Below, one piece after another: positions 55,386 to 64,000 of a stretch of DNA of 64,000 bases. The DNA comes from Sphingomonas sp. AP4-R1. Its GTDB lineage: Bacteria > Pseudomonadota > Alphaproteobacteria > Sphingomonadales > Sphingomonadaceae. Position numbers and translations under genes: made by a program. The stretch is from assembly GCF_013113735.1 (NCBI RefSeq), contig NZ_CP053346.1, positions 930,001 through 994,000 on the forward strand. The letters run 5' to 3'. How positions within the stretch are numbered: position 1 is the first letter of the stretch; the number at the start of each line of letters is the position of its first letter. The notes under the pieces were generated by a model that saw only the letters and a program-made list of their open reading frames with translations, was not told the origin of the DNA and did no database searches.

Positions 55386-56879
55386 TCACCGCAAATCCTC
55401 CAGCATGAGACGCGCCGTGGCCTTGGCCGATCCGACGACGCCGGGAATGCCCGCGCCCGGATGCGTGCCGGCGCCGACGAAATACAGGTTCGGGATCGCA
55501 TCGTCGCGATTGTGCGTGCGAAACCAGGCGGACTGGGTCAGCAGCGGCTCCAGACTGAAGGCCGAGCCGAGATGCGCGGCGAGATCGCCCCGGAAATCCT
55601 CCGGCGTGTAGCAGAAGCGCGTGACGATCCGCGCCTGGATGTCCGGGATCAGGCGCCGCTCGATTTCCGCCAGGATGCGATCGGCATAGGCCTCCTTCAT
55701 CTGCTCCCAGTCGATCGGCAGCTTGCCGAGATGCGGCACGGGCGCGAGCGCATAGAAGGTCGAGCAGCCCTCCGGCGCCAGCGACGGATCGGTGACGGTC
55801 GGGTGATGCAGATAGAGCGAGAAATCGGCGGGCAGCACGCCGGTTTCGTAAATGTCGTGAAGCAGGCCGCCATAGCGCGGGCCGAACAGGATCATGTGGT
55901 GCGGAATGCCCGGCCACGTGCCCTTGATCCCGAAATGGACGACGAAGAGCGAAGGCGACCAGCGCTTGCGCTCCAGCGACCTGGCCACACGCCGCCCGCG
56001 CCCCGATCCGCCGAGCAGATCGCGATAGCTGTGCATCAGATCGGCATTGGAGGCGACCGCATCGAACTTCGCGCTCCAGCCGCTCTTCGTGCGGACGCCG
56101 GTCACGCGGTCGCCCAGCGTCGCGATCTCCTCGACCGGATCGCCGACGCGGATCGTGCCGCCCAGCCGCTCGAACAGGGCCACCATGCCATCCACCAGCG
56201 CGCTGGTGCCGCCCTTGGCGAACCAGACGCCGCCGGCTTTCTCCAGCTTGTGGATCAGCGCGTAGATGGAGCTGGTCGTCATCGGATTGCCGCCGACCAG
56301 AAGCGTATGGAACGACAGCGTCTGCCGCAGCCGCTCGTCCTTCACGAAGGACGACACCATCGAATAGACCGAGCGCCACGCCTGATATTGGGCAAGCGCG
56401 GGCGCGGCTTTGATCATGCTCGCGAAATCGAGGAAGGCGTGCGCGCCGAGCTTCTCATAGCCCTCGTGATAGACGCCCGCCGAATAATCGAGGAAGCGGC
56501 GGTAGCCCGCCAGATCGCCGGGGCACATGCGCTCGATCTCGGCCTGCAAAGCGGGCTCGTCGTTCGAATAATCGAAGTTCGTGCCGTCGGGCCAGTTGAG
56601 CCGATAGAAAGGCATCACCGGCTGCAGCGTCACGTCGCGATCGATCGACTGGCCGGAGAGGCCCCACAATTCCTGCAGGCAGGCCGGATCGGTGATCACG
56701 GTGGGGCCGGCATCGAAGGTGAAGCCCTCGCGCTGCCAGCGATAGGCGCGCCCGCCCGGACGATCGCGCGCCTCGATCAGCGTGGTGGCGATCCCCGCCG
56801 ATTGCAGGCGGATGGCAAGCGCCAGCCCGCCGAATCCGGCGCCGATCACCGCCGCCGTGCGCGCTGCCATAGACTTCAT
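55386..56879 (-). CDS. crtI: Phytoene desaturase
   Basis: The 497-residue FAD-dependent desaturase has the N-terminal GxGxxG region (AVIGAGFGGLALAIRLQSAG, EARDRPGGRAY) and the CrtI C-terminal signature (NLYFVGAGTHPGAGIPGVVG). It converts phytoene to lycopene. ATG 56879 overlaps the crtY stop; the ATG at 56870 (MAARTA) is an alternative. Confidence 0.96.
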   Translation of the reverse strand: MKSMAARTAAVIGAGFGGLALAIRLQSAGIATTLIEARDRPGGRAYRWQREGFTFDAGPTVITDPACLQELWGLSGQSIDRDVTLQPVMPFYRLNWPDGTNFDYSNDEPALQAEIERMCPGDLAGYRRFLDYSAGVYHEGYEKLGAHAFLDFASMIKAAPALAQYQAWRSVYSMVSSFVKDERLRQTLSFHTLLVGGNPMTTSSIYALIHKLEKAGGVWFAKGGTSALVDGMVALFERLGGTIRVGDPVEEIATLGDRVTGVRTKSGWSAKFDAVASNADLMHSYRDLLGGSGRGRRVARSLERKRWSPSLFVVHFGIKGTWPGIPHHMILFGPRYGGLLHDIYETGVLPADFSLYLHHPTVTDPSLAPEGCSTFYALAPVPHLGKLPIDWEQMKEAYADRILAEIERRLIPDIQARIVTRFCYTPEDFRGDLAAHLGSAFSLEPLLTQSAWFRTHNRDDAIPNLYFVGAGTHPGAGIPGVVGSAKATARLMLEDLR

Positions 56880-58027
56880 CCCCCCAAGATCACGCGCATG
56901 GCCCGTCCCAGCGGCACAGGGGGCTTTCCGCACATGATGCGGGCCTTGTCCAGCCCGGTCGACTGGCCGGCATAGAAGCGCGCGATCAGCTTTCCATCGA
57001 GCGCATAGAAACGCTCGAGCATCCTGTAGCGATCGGCCGGCGCCGCCGCGCGGAACAGCATCCGTGCGAGCAGGCGATAATAACCGCGCTCCTTCCATGC
57101 CTTTTCGGCGTGGACGCGCAGCGCCTCATGCAGCGCATGCACTTCCAGACTGGGCAGCGACGCCACCAGAGAGGCCGTCCGCACCGCATCGGGCAGCGAA
57201 TAGCCGGTCATCGGCTGGAACAGGCCAGCGCCCATGCCGATCTTGCCGATCCATTGCGGGCCGGTGCGCCACAGAAGCTCGAAATTGCCGCCGGTGGCGA
57301 TGGGGAGTGCGGCCGCCTCCTCCCGCTCCACCGCGCGGACGCTCCAGCCGCGCGCGGCGGCATAATCGGCGATGCGGGTGCGGATGGCGGGCACGTCCAG
57401 CTCGGCGCCGGTGGTGTAATAGGTATCCTCGACGAAGAGGCGATCGGGGCCGAAGGGCAGCAGATAGACGAAGCGATAGCCGTCCGCCTGATCGACCGTG
57501 GCGTCCATGATCGTCGGCCGGGTGAGCCCGTGCGGGCGATCCAGCACGAGCAACTGCCCGACGAACTTCTGCCAGCCCAGCTCCAGCGCGGAGAGATCGC
57601 GCGCACCGCGCGCATCGATGCAGGATTCCGCCTCGATCCGGCTGCCGTCCACCAGCGTCACGCCTCCGCGATCCACCGCCATCACGCGCGCGCCGGTGAC
57701 GAGATCCTCAGGGGGAAGCGCGGTGCGGACGACGGCGTCCAGCCGCTCGGATTCGATCGAGTGATACGCGTTCGGGATCGAACGGGCGTAGCGCGGGAAG
57801 GCGACGTCATAGCCTTCCCAGCTGTGGCAGATGAGCGGCGCGACCAGCCCCATATCTTCCGGCGCGATATCGCTGCCGAAGAAGGACCAGATGTGATTCC
57901 CGCCGATCCGCTCGCCGCTTTCGACGAGCATCACGCGCGTGCCGGGGCGCCGCGCGCGGATGGCGAGCGCGAGCAATCCCCCCGCCAGCCCGCCGCCGGC
58001 GATCAACAGGTCCACGGGTCGCGCCAT
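56876..58027 (-). CDS. crtY: Lycopene beta-cyclase
   Basis: The 383-residue CrtY-type cyclase has an N-terminal FAD-like motif (LLIAGGGLAGGLLALAIRAR), the cyclase segments CIDARGAR and VGQLLVLDRPHGLTRPTIMD, and YVFLLPFGPDRLFVEDTYY-like YLLPFGPDRLFVEDTYY. It closes lycopene ends to beta-carotene. It is the first gene of crtY-crtI-LOG-crtB. Confidence 0.96.
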   Translation of the reverse strand: MARPVDLLIAGGGLAGGLLALAIRARRPGTRVMLVESGERIGGNHIWSFFGSDIAPEDMGLVAPLICHSWEGYDVAFPRYARSIPNAYHSIESERLDAVVRTALPPEDLVTGARVMAVDRGGVTLVDGSRIEAESCIDARGARDLSALELGWQKFVGQLLVLDRPHGLTRPTIMDATVDQADGYRFVYLLPFGPDRLFVEDTYYTTGAELDVPAIRTRIADYAAARGWSVRAVEREEAAALPIATGGNFELLWRTGPQWIGKIGMGAGLFQPMTGYSLPDAVRTASLVASLPSLEVHALHEALRVHAEKAWKERGYYRLLARMLFRAAAPADRYRMLERFYALDGKLIARFYAGQSTGLDKARIMCGKPPVPLGRAMRVILGG

Positions 58028-58171
58028 AGCGTTCTCCCTAGCCCTTCCTCACCACGCGAGAAAGCGGGCTTCCTCGCGAAAAATAAGGTTCATTTGTCGT
58101 TAACCTGCCGCCGAACCGCAATGAAACGCCTCTAGCAGCGACCAGCCGCTTCAAACGAGGATATTGTTTTC

Positions 58172-58984
58172 ATGAGCATTATGCTGGCCGGCCGGTTCGT
58201 GGCCGCTGCCCTTTCGATCGTCGCCGGTTCGGCCGCTCTGGCCGCCGGATCCTCCCCCACGCCGACCGCCATCAGCCTCGGCACCAGCCCCTACACCCAG
58301 AATTTCGACACGCTGACCGCGACCGGCACCAGCAGCTACACGGCGCTGCCCACCGGCTGGCAGATCACCGAGAACGGCACCGGCGCCGCCGCCGACGGCC
58401 GCTATATCGTCGGCACCGGCAGCAACAATGCGGGCGGCGCCTACAGCTTCGGTGCGGCCGGCAGCAGCGATCGCGCGCTCGGCAGCCTCACCAGCGGCAC
58501 CGTCAACCCGATCTATTTCGGCGCCTTCTTCACCAACGATACCGGCGCGACGATCACGGGCCTGTCGCTCGATTACACGGGCGAGCTGTGGCGCCGTGGC
58601 TCCAATTCGGGCGATGCGCTGAACTTCAGCTATTATGTCGGCACGCCGACCTCGCTCTCGTCGACGGGCTGGGTGAATTTCGACGCGCTCGATTTCGTCT
58701 CGCCGGGCACCGGCAGTGGCGCCGTGGACGGCAACACCGTTTCCACCGACATCGCCGCGATCATCTCCGGCCTGTCGATCAGCGCGGGCTCCAGCTTCGC
58801 CATCCGCTGGACCGACAGCACCATCTCGCCCGGCACGAATGACGGCATGGCGATCGACGATCTGAGCCTGACCGCGATCACCGCGTCGGCCGTGCCCGAA
58901 ACCGGCACCTGGGCGATGATGGTGGCGGGCTTCGGCCTGCTCGGCGGGGCGATGCGCCGCCGCCGCGTGACGGCGTTCGCCTGA
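58172..58984 (+). CDS. Secreted exosortase-target protein (PET..WAMM C-terminus)
   Basis: A 270-residue protein with a signal peptide (VAAALSIVAGSAALAAGSS) and a low-complexity Ser/Thr/Gly-rich mature part. The beta-sandwich-like domain (YFGAFFTNDTGATITGLSLD, GELWRRGS, MAIDDLSLTAI) resembles PEP-CTERM-associated extracellular proteins. The C-terminus is VPETGTWAMMVAGFG, a hydrophobic helix and RRRR. No enzyme motif is visible. It is divergent from crtY with 144 bp between. An ATG three codons in is possible. Confidence 0.82.
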   Translation: MSIMLAGRFVAAALSIVAGSAALAAGSSPTPTAISLGTSPYTQNFDTLTATGTSSYTALPTGWQITENGTGAAADGRYIVGTGSNNAGGAYSFGAAGSSDRALGSLTSGTVNPIYFGAFFTNDTGATITGLSLDYTGELWRRGSNSGDALNFSYYVGTPTSLSSTGWVNFDALDFVSPGTGSGAVDGNTVSTDIAAIISGLSISAGSSFAIRWTDSTISPGTNDGMAIDDLSLTAITASAVPETGTWAMMVAGFGLLGGAMRRRRVTAFA

Positions 58985-58997
58985 ACCGCACGACGCG

Positions 58998-59035
58998 GCG
59001 ACCGGATCGGGCTCCGCGCCTGATCCGATCGTCGC
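58998..59035 (+). terminator. Imperfect hairpin after the PET-CTERM gene
   Basis: GCGACCGGATCGGGC and the inverse GCCTGATCCGATCGTCGC pair imperfectly, 13 bp after the stop codon. There is no strong U-tract. Confidence 0.45.
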
Positions 59036-59080
59036 GGCAGGTCATTTCGCCCGGTGGGAAATGGCTCTAGGAGGGCGGCG

Positions 59081-59827
59081 ATGGAGATCATCGTCGCCCT
59101 CTTTCTGTCCGCGCTGGCGATGACTTTGATCGTGGGCGTGCGCTATCTGATCGCGAGCGCGGGCTTCGCCTGGGCGACGAAGCTGCGCCAGCCGGGCCTT
59201 TATGCCGGCCAGCGCCCGCAGATCCTGCGCGAGATCGGCTGGAGCCTCGCCTCCGCCGCCATTTACGGCGTGCCGGCCGGGATCGTGGCGTGGGGCTGGC
59301 AGCAGCGCGGCTGGACGCGGATCTATGAGGATGCGCATGCCTATCCGCTCTGGTGGATGCCCGTCTCGGTGCTCGTTTATCTGCTCGCGCACGATACCTG
59401 GTTCTATTGGACGCACCGCGCGATGCACGAGCCGCGCCTGTTCCGGCTGATGCATGCGGTCCATCACGCCAGCCGCCCGCCGACCGCCTGGGCGGCGATG
59501 AGCTTTCATCCGTGGGAGGCGCTGACCGGCGCGATCGTGATCCCCGCGCTCGTCTTCCTCGTGCCGATCCATGTCGGCGCGCTGGGCGTGGTGCTGACGA
59601 TCATGACGGTGATGGGCGTCACCAATCATATGGGTTGGGAGATGTTTCCGCGCGCTCTGGTGGAGGGGCCGGCGGGCCGCTGGCTGATCACGGCGAGCCA
59701 CCACCAGCGCCACCACGAGCAATATCGCTGCAATTACGGGCTGTACTTCCGCCTGTGGGATCGGTTGTCCGGGACGGACAAGGGGCTTGGGCAGTTCGGG
59801 GCGGAGAAAAGGGGCACGCTTCGCTGA
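59081..59827 (+). CDS. Sterol desaturase/fatty acid hydroxylase family protein
   Basis: The 248-residue membrane protein has three His clusters of the family: HDTWFYWTHRAMHE, HAVHHASRPP and HHQRHHEQYRCNYG, which bind a di-iron centre, among about four hydrophobic helices. Family members hydroxylate or desaturate lipids, including carotenoids and sphingolipids. The substrate is open, and location near crt genes is only weak support for a carotenoid role. ATG 59081 has an AGGAGGG site; a start nine codons upstream is less likely. Confidence 0.85.
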   Translation: MEIIVALFLSALAMTLIVGVRYLIASAGFAWATKLRQPGLYAGQRPQILREIGWSLASAAIYGVPAGIVAWGWQQRGWTRIYEDAHAYPLWWMPVSVLVYLLAHDTWFYWTHRAMHEPRLFRLMHAVHHASRPPTAWAAMSFHPWEALTGAIVIPALVFLVPIHVGALGVVLTIMTVMGVTNHMGWEMFPRALVEGPAGRWLITASHHQRHHEQYRCNYGLYFRLWDRLSGTDKGLGQFGAEKRGTLR

Positions 59828-59871
59828 CGCTTTCGCGGGGCTGCGCCCTACCTGCACCACGTCCACTCGTC

Positions 59872-59962
59872 GTCATGCCAGCGCAGGCTGGCATCTCTCT
59901 CTGCTTCGGCGATCAGATAGTTTTGTGCTGATAGACATGGATCCTAGCCTTCGCTGGGATGA
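59872..59962. repeat. Intergenic palindromic repeat, degenerate
   Basis: CGTCATGCCAGCGCAGGCTG on the left and an inverted GGATCC...GGGATGACGG-type arm on the right, imperfect. It is a distant relative of the repeats at 27722-27816 and 44930-45028. It lies between the sterol-desaturase-family gene and the DUF559 cassette. Confidence 0.45.
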
Positions 59963-60007
59963 CGGGAGAAGGTTCGACGACCTTAGCCCCGGTTGCCGAC
60001 GTTCCTC

Positions 60008-60053
60008 CTCCCCTCCCTGGAAGGGAGGGGTCGGGGGTAGGTGGAAGCTCGCG
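60008..60053. repeat. Left copy of the 46-bp inverted repeat around the DUF559 gene
   Basis: The 46 bases (begins CTCCCCTCCCTGGAAGGGAG) match the inverse of 60407-60452 at 44 of 46 positions. The copy lies 22 bp upstream of the DUF559 start. Confidence 0.9.
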
Positions 60054-60075
60054 CTACCGCTGATAGGATGGGCGG

Positions 60076-60456
60076 GTGCAGTGCATACCGCCCGAGACGA
60101 CAAACAATGCGCGGCGCCTCCGACGCGAGGCAACGTTCGAAGAGCGGCTGTTATGGTCGGCCTTGCGCGAGAGCAGGCCCCGCTTCACGCGCCAGTTGGC
60201 GATCGATCGATATGTTGTCGATTTCGCCTGCCGGTCCGCACGGATAGCCATCGAGCTTGATGGAGGGCAGCATTCCAGCCGGACCGAGGAGGATGCCGCT
60301 CGGACCGCTCATCTGGAGCAGCAGGGTTGGACTGTTTTGCGCTTCTGGAACAACGAGGTACGCGATCATCTCGAGGGTGTGGTCGACACGATCCTTCGAG
60401 CCGTCTCGCGAGCTTCCACCCACCCCCAACCCCTCCCTTCCAGGGAGGGGAGCTAG
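60076..60456 (+). CDS. DUF559 domain endonuclease-like protein
   Basis: The 126-residue protein has a Vsr-like nuclease fold of the DUF559 family: ARRLRREATFEERLLWSALR, RFTRQLAIDRYVVDFACRSA, IELDGGQHSSRTEEDAAR (D..E..Q-type core) and VLRFWNNEVRDHLEGVV. The last 16 residues (HPQPLPSREGS at the end) are encoded inside the right-hand repeat. Biological role is unknown. The gene is bracketed by inverted repeats and stands free of other genes, which suggests a mobile or recombining unit. Confidence 0.85.
   Translation: MQCIPPETTNNARRLRREATFEERLLWSALRESRPRFTRQLAIDRYVVDFACRSARIAIELDGGQHSSRTEEDAARTAHLEQQGWTVLRFWNNEVRDHLEGVVDTILRAVSRASTHPQPLPSREGS
60407..60452. repeat. Right copy of the 46-bp inverted repeat around the DUF559 gene
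   Basis: The inverse of 60008-60053 with two mismatches. It covers the last codons of the DUF559 frame, so the protein C-terminus is repeat-encoded. Confidence 0.9.
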
Positions 60457-60480
60457 GTCCGCGTCCCCAAGAGCAGCCCT

Positions 60481-61056
60481 TCACAACAAGCGCGGCTGCT
60501 CGATCAACTGCCAGCGGCCCAGCGTGCGATGCATGGTCAGGCGCAGCAGGCTGTGGATCAGGACGAAATCCTGCGCGCGCCAGGCGATCGGATCGATCGG
60601 GCGGCCGGCGAAGGCGGGCAAGGCATCGTAGCCGAGCGTGACGTGCGGGTTGAACGCCCACTCCTTGCGCGGGGCGATCCCGGCGCCGGTCAGCGCCCCT
60701 GCCACGGATTTCTGGAAGCGCCGCAGCGCAGGTGCCCAGGCGGGCACGAGGCTGCCGCCGCGATGGCCGATCCGGTCCAGCGCGAGATCGAATGCGTCGG
60801 CGCGCACGCGATCCAGCGCGGCGTGCATCCGGGCGCCGAGCGCGGACGGCTCGCTCTCATAATCCTCGGTGATGAAGAGCGTCATGTGCAGCCGTGCGGG
60901 CGCGACCCGATCCGCGATCGCGATCCGCCGCTGGATCCGCTCCATCTCCGCCACCGCCTCGGCTGGCGGGCGCAGGGCGACGAAATAGCGATGTTTGGCG
61001 AGCGATCCGGGCGGGAAATCCGGCTGATGGACGGTCACGATTCGAGGCTCCTCCAC
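60481..61056 (-). CDS. 2'-5' RNA ligase/cyclic phosphodiesterase-like protein
   Basis: The 191-residue protein has the two LigT-family HxT motifs: His57-Met-Thr59 (RLHMTLFI) and His138-Val-Thr140 (NPHVTLGY). Both catalytic histidines are present. Family members hydrolyse 2',3'-cyclic phosphates or join 2'-5' RNA ends in vitro; the cellular substrate is unknown. The start at 61056 opens about 20 residues before the fold. Confidence 0.87.
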   Translation of the reverse strand: MEEPRIVTVHQPDFPPGSLAKHRYFVALRPPAEAVAEMERIQRRIAIADRVAPARLHMTLFITEDYESEPSALGARMHAALDRVRADAFDLALDRIGHRGGSLVPAWAPALRRFQKSVAGALTGAGIAPRKEWAFNPHVTLGYDALPAFAGRPIDPIAWRAQDFVLIHSLLRLTMHRTLGRWQLIEQPRLL

Positions 61057-61109
61057 CCCGGATCATGTCAGGCCATTCGGAACATTTCAAGAACGATCTG
61101 CTACCCTGC

Positions 61110-61200
61110 CCCGTTCGTGCTGAGCTTGTCGAAGCACTGCCCTTCTTTCTGCACACGAGAAAGAGAAGGACGGCCCTTCGACAGGCTCAGGGCAAACGGG
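61110..61200. repeat. Intergenic palindromic repeat
   Basis: CCCGTTCGTGCTGAGCTTGT on the left faces GACAGGCTCAGGGCAAACGGG-type sequence on the right. It lies between the TlpA-like and RNA-ligase-like genes, both on the minus strand. Confidence 0.7.
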
Positions 61201-61218
61201 GAGTGGCGTAGGGAGTAA

Positions 61219-61795
61219 TTAGGCGCCGGCCTGCGCGAGCAGTTCTTTCGCCTTGGCGCCGGTCCAGTCGAGATCGCCCGAAATACGCCACACTTCCTTG
61301 CCCTCGGCATCGTAGAGGATCGAGACGGGCAGCGACGCCTCCTTCAGCGCCATCATCAGCGCATTGTCGCGATCATGATAGGGGTGGATCGCGATGCCCT
61401 TGTCCTTGAGGAACGGCGTGACGACCTTCGCGCCCTGCATATCCTGGCTGATCGCGATCACCTGCAACTTGTCCGGCTCGGCGGTGGAGAGCTTGGCCAG
61501 CGTGGGGAGCTCCTTCACGCAGGGGACGCACCACGTCGCCCACAAATTCACCAGCAAGGGCTTGCCCTTGAAATCGGCGATCGTCTTCTCCGATCCGTCG
61601 GCCAGATCCTCGAACTTCGTCTTGGGCGCATATTTGCCCTGATTGTCCGTGATCGCGGCCAGCGACGGCTCCGGCGCGGCGGCCGGAGCGGCGGCGGTGG
61701 GCGCGGTCGCTTGCGGCGCTGCGGCCTCTTGCTTATGGCAGCCGCCGGTCGTTGCGACCATCAGCATCATCACGGGAAGAAGGGCTACACGCCGC

Positions 61796-61797
<2 letters not shown>
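61219..61797 (-). CDS. TlpA family thioredoxin-like protein, probable lipoprotein
   Basis: The 192-residue protein has an N-terminal signal with a candidate lipid Cys20 (ATTGGC), an Ala/Pro linker, and a thioredoxin fold with catalytic Cys90-Val-Pro-Cys93 (WATWCVPC). TlpA/ResA-type proteins reduce periplasmic disulfides, for example in cytochrome maturation. Its ATG overlaps the argH ATG on the other strand in a CATG, so the genes are divergent with no gap. Confidence 0.88.
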
Positions 61798-63186
<1,389 letters not shown>

Positions 63187-63190
<4 letters not shown>

Positions 63191-63426
63191 AGACGGCCGC
63201 TTTCCTCCTGCTCGCCACGCTGGCGCTGGCCGGCTGCGGCAAGCGCCAGCCGCTGGTGCCGGCCGCCGGCCACGCTCTGCCGGTGAAGCCCGCCACATCG
63301 GCGACGCAGCCCAACTCGACCAAGCTGCTCGCCTCGCCCGCGCAGATGCGCCCCACGCGCAGCGACGAGGTGCTGACGCGGAGCCAGGTGCGCCCCGACG
63401 ACCATTTCGATCTGCCGCCGCGCTGA
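63187..63426 (+). CDS. Small lipoprotein
   Basis: The 79-residue protein has a lipoprotein signal ([17 protein letters not shown], lipobox LAGC) and a short hydrophilic remainder ending [10 protein letters not shown] small lipoprotein between argH and lysA is a conserved arrangement in Alphaproteobacteria and gamma-proteobacteria (LptM/LppL-like). The function is unproven here. The start overlaps argH by 4 bp. Confidence 0.83.
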
Positions 63427-63428
63427 CC

Positions 63429-64000
63429 ATGGACCATTTCGAGCTTCGCGACGGCAGCCTGCATGCCGAGGACGTGGCGCTGGCCACGATCGCCGACGCC
63501 GTCGGCACGCCCACCTATGTCTATTCCACCGCCACGATCGAGCGGCACGTGCGCGTGTTCCGTGAGGGGCTGGAGGGTGTTGAGAGTGGCCCCGAGGGAC
63601 CGCTGATCGCCTTCGCGGTGAAGGCCAATCCCAACAAGGCGGTGCTGGCGACGCTGGCGGCGGCAGGCTTTGGCGCCGATGTCGTCTCCGGCGGCGAGCT
63701 GATGCGCGCGCGGGCGGCGGGCATTCCGGCGAACAAGATCGTCTTCTCCGGCGTCGGCAAGACCGCCGACGAGATGGCGCTGGCGCTGCGCGAGGGCATC
63801 TTCCAGTTCAATCTGGAATCGGAGCCCGAGGCGGAGATGCTGTCGGAAGTGGCGACGACGCTGGGCCTCACCGCGCCCGTCGCCTTCCGCGTGAACCCCG
63901 ATGTGGAGGCGGGCACGCACGCCAAGATCTCCACCGGCGGATCCGAGGACAAGTTCGGCGTACCGATCAGCCGAGCCATGGCCGCCTATGCGCGCGCGGC
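63429..64000 (+). CDS. lysA: Diaminopimelate decarboxylase, N-terminal part
   Basis: The first 190 residues of a fold-III PLP enzyme, cut by the window end. Visible motifs are the PLP-lysine FAVKANPN, GFGADVVSGGEL, IVFSGVGKT, FNLESEPE and FRVNPDVEAGTHAKISTGG. It makes lysine from meso-diaminopimelate. It starts 2 bp after the lipoprotein stop. Confidence 0.95.
   Translation, partial: MDHFELRDGSLHAEDVALATIADAVGTPTYVYSTATIERHVRVFREGLEGVESGPEGPLIAFAVKANPNKAVLATLAAAGFGADVVSGGELMRARAAGIPANKIVFSGVGKTADEMALALREGIFQFNLESEPEAEMLSEVATTLGLTAPVAFRVNPDVEAGTHAKISTGGSEDKFGVPISRAMAAYARA

Noticed and set aside
59081..59827. Assigning the sterol-desaturase-family gene as a carotenoid ketolase or hydroxylase
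   Set aside because: The His-box family is broad and the gene lacks CrtW or CrtZ specific patterns; proximity to crt genes alone is not enough.

Overview
The window looks like chromosomal DNA of a sphingomonad (Alphaproteobacteria, Sphingomonadales). It is GC-rich and carries a crtY-crtI-crtB carotenoid cluster with crtZ, exosortase-type proteins ending in PEP-CTERM or PET..WAMM tails, a small bacterial SRP RNA beside dnaX-ybaB, lptB-rpoN, and many intergenic palindromes of the kind scattered through sphingomonad genomes. Genus and species cannot be named from the sequence alone.

Region 1 (1 to about 17,110) is the right-hand part of an integrated conjugative element whose left end lies outside the window. 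It opens with the end of a Trb-type mating-pair operon (trbF, trbG, trbI, DUF2274). It then carries about 11 kb of cargo: three LysR regulators, two short-chain dehydrogenases, three paralogous F420-reductase-like Rossmann proteins, a DUF427 protein, two NTF2/SnoaL-like proteins, a GST, qorB with a divergent HxlR regulator, and a saccharopine-dehydrogenase-like oxidoreductase. It closes with an AlpA-type excisionase and a tyrosine recombinase. The recombinase abuts the 3' end of guaA, a known island insertion point. The cargo reads as a set of NAD(P)-dependent redox and electrophile-handling enzymes under local LysR and HxlR control.

Region 2 (17,111 to 37,600) is core chromosome: guaA, a chemoreceptor-like protein with unusual domain order, a CNT nucleoside transporter, a ZntB/CorA-type metal transporter, a siroheme-synthase N-terminal protein, dnaN, rlmN, a cyclopropane fatty acid synthase-like enzyme, an EF-hand protein, rpoN, lptB, two coupled glycosyltransferases, ybaB, dnaX and a secreted PEP-CTERM metalloprotease.

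Region 3 (37,600 to 48,900) holds the SRP RNA, nhaA, a reduced NfrB/NfrA-like pair, thrS, a Uma2-family nuclease gene, infC (apparently with an ATA start), acylphosphatase, a VanZ-like protein, etfB-etfA and sucC. Region 4 (49,000 to 60,000) holds crtZ, ahpC-ahpF, an exported nucleosidase, a DUF2490 protein, crtY-crtI-LOG-crtB, a PEP-CTERM protein and a sterol-desaturase-family protein. Region 5 (60,000 to the end) holds a DUF559 gene bracketed by a 46-bp inverted repeat, a 2'-5' RNA ligase-like protein, a TlpA-like thioredoxin lipoprotein, argH, a small lipoprotein and the start of lysA.

Genes are densely packed with many 4-bp ATGA/GTGA overlaps (trbF-trbG-trbI-DUF2274, qorB-GST, the two glycosyltransferases, dnaX-ybaB, crtY-crtI, etfB-etfA, nfrB-nfrA, argH-lipoprotein). 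I found no tRNA, complete rRNA, insertion-sequence transposase or CRISPR array. The least routine features are the DUF559/inverted-repeat unit, the repeat array upstream of int, the shared TTGT-N8-ACAA boxes in the cargo, and the tip-first chemoreceptor-like protein.
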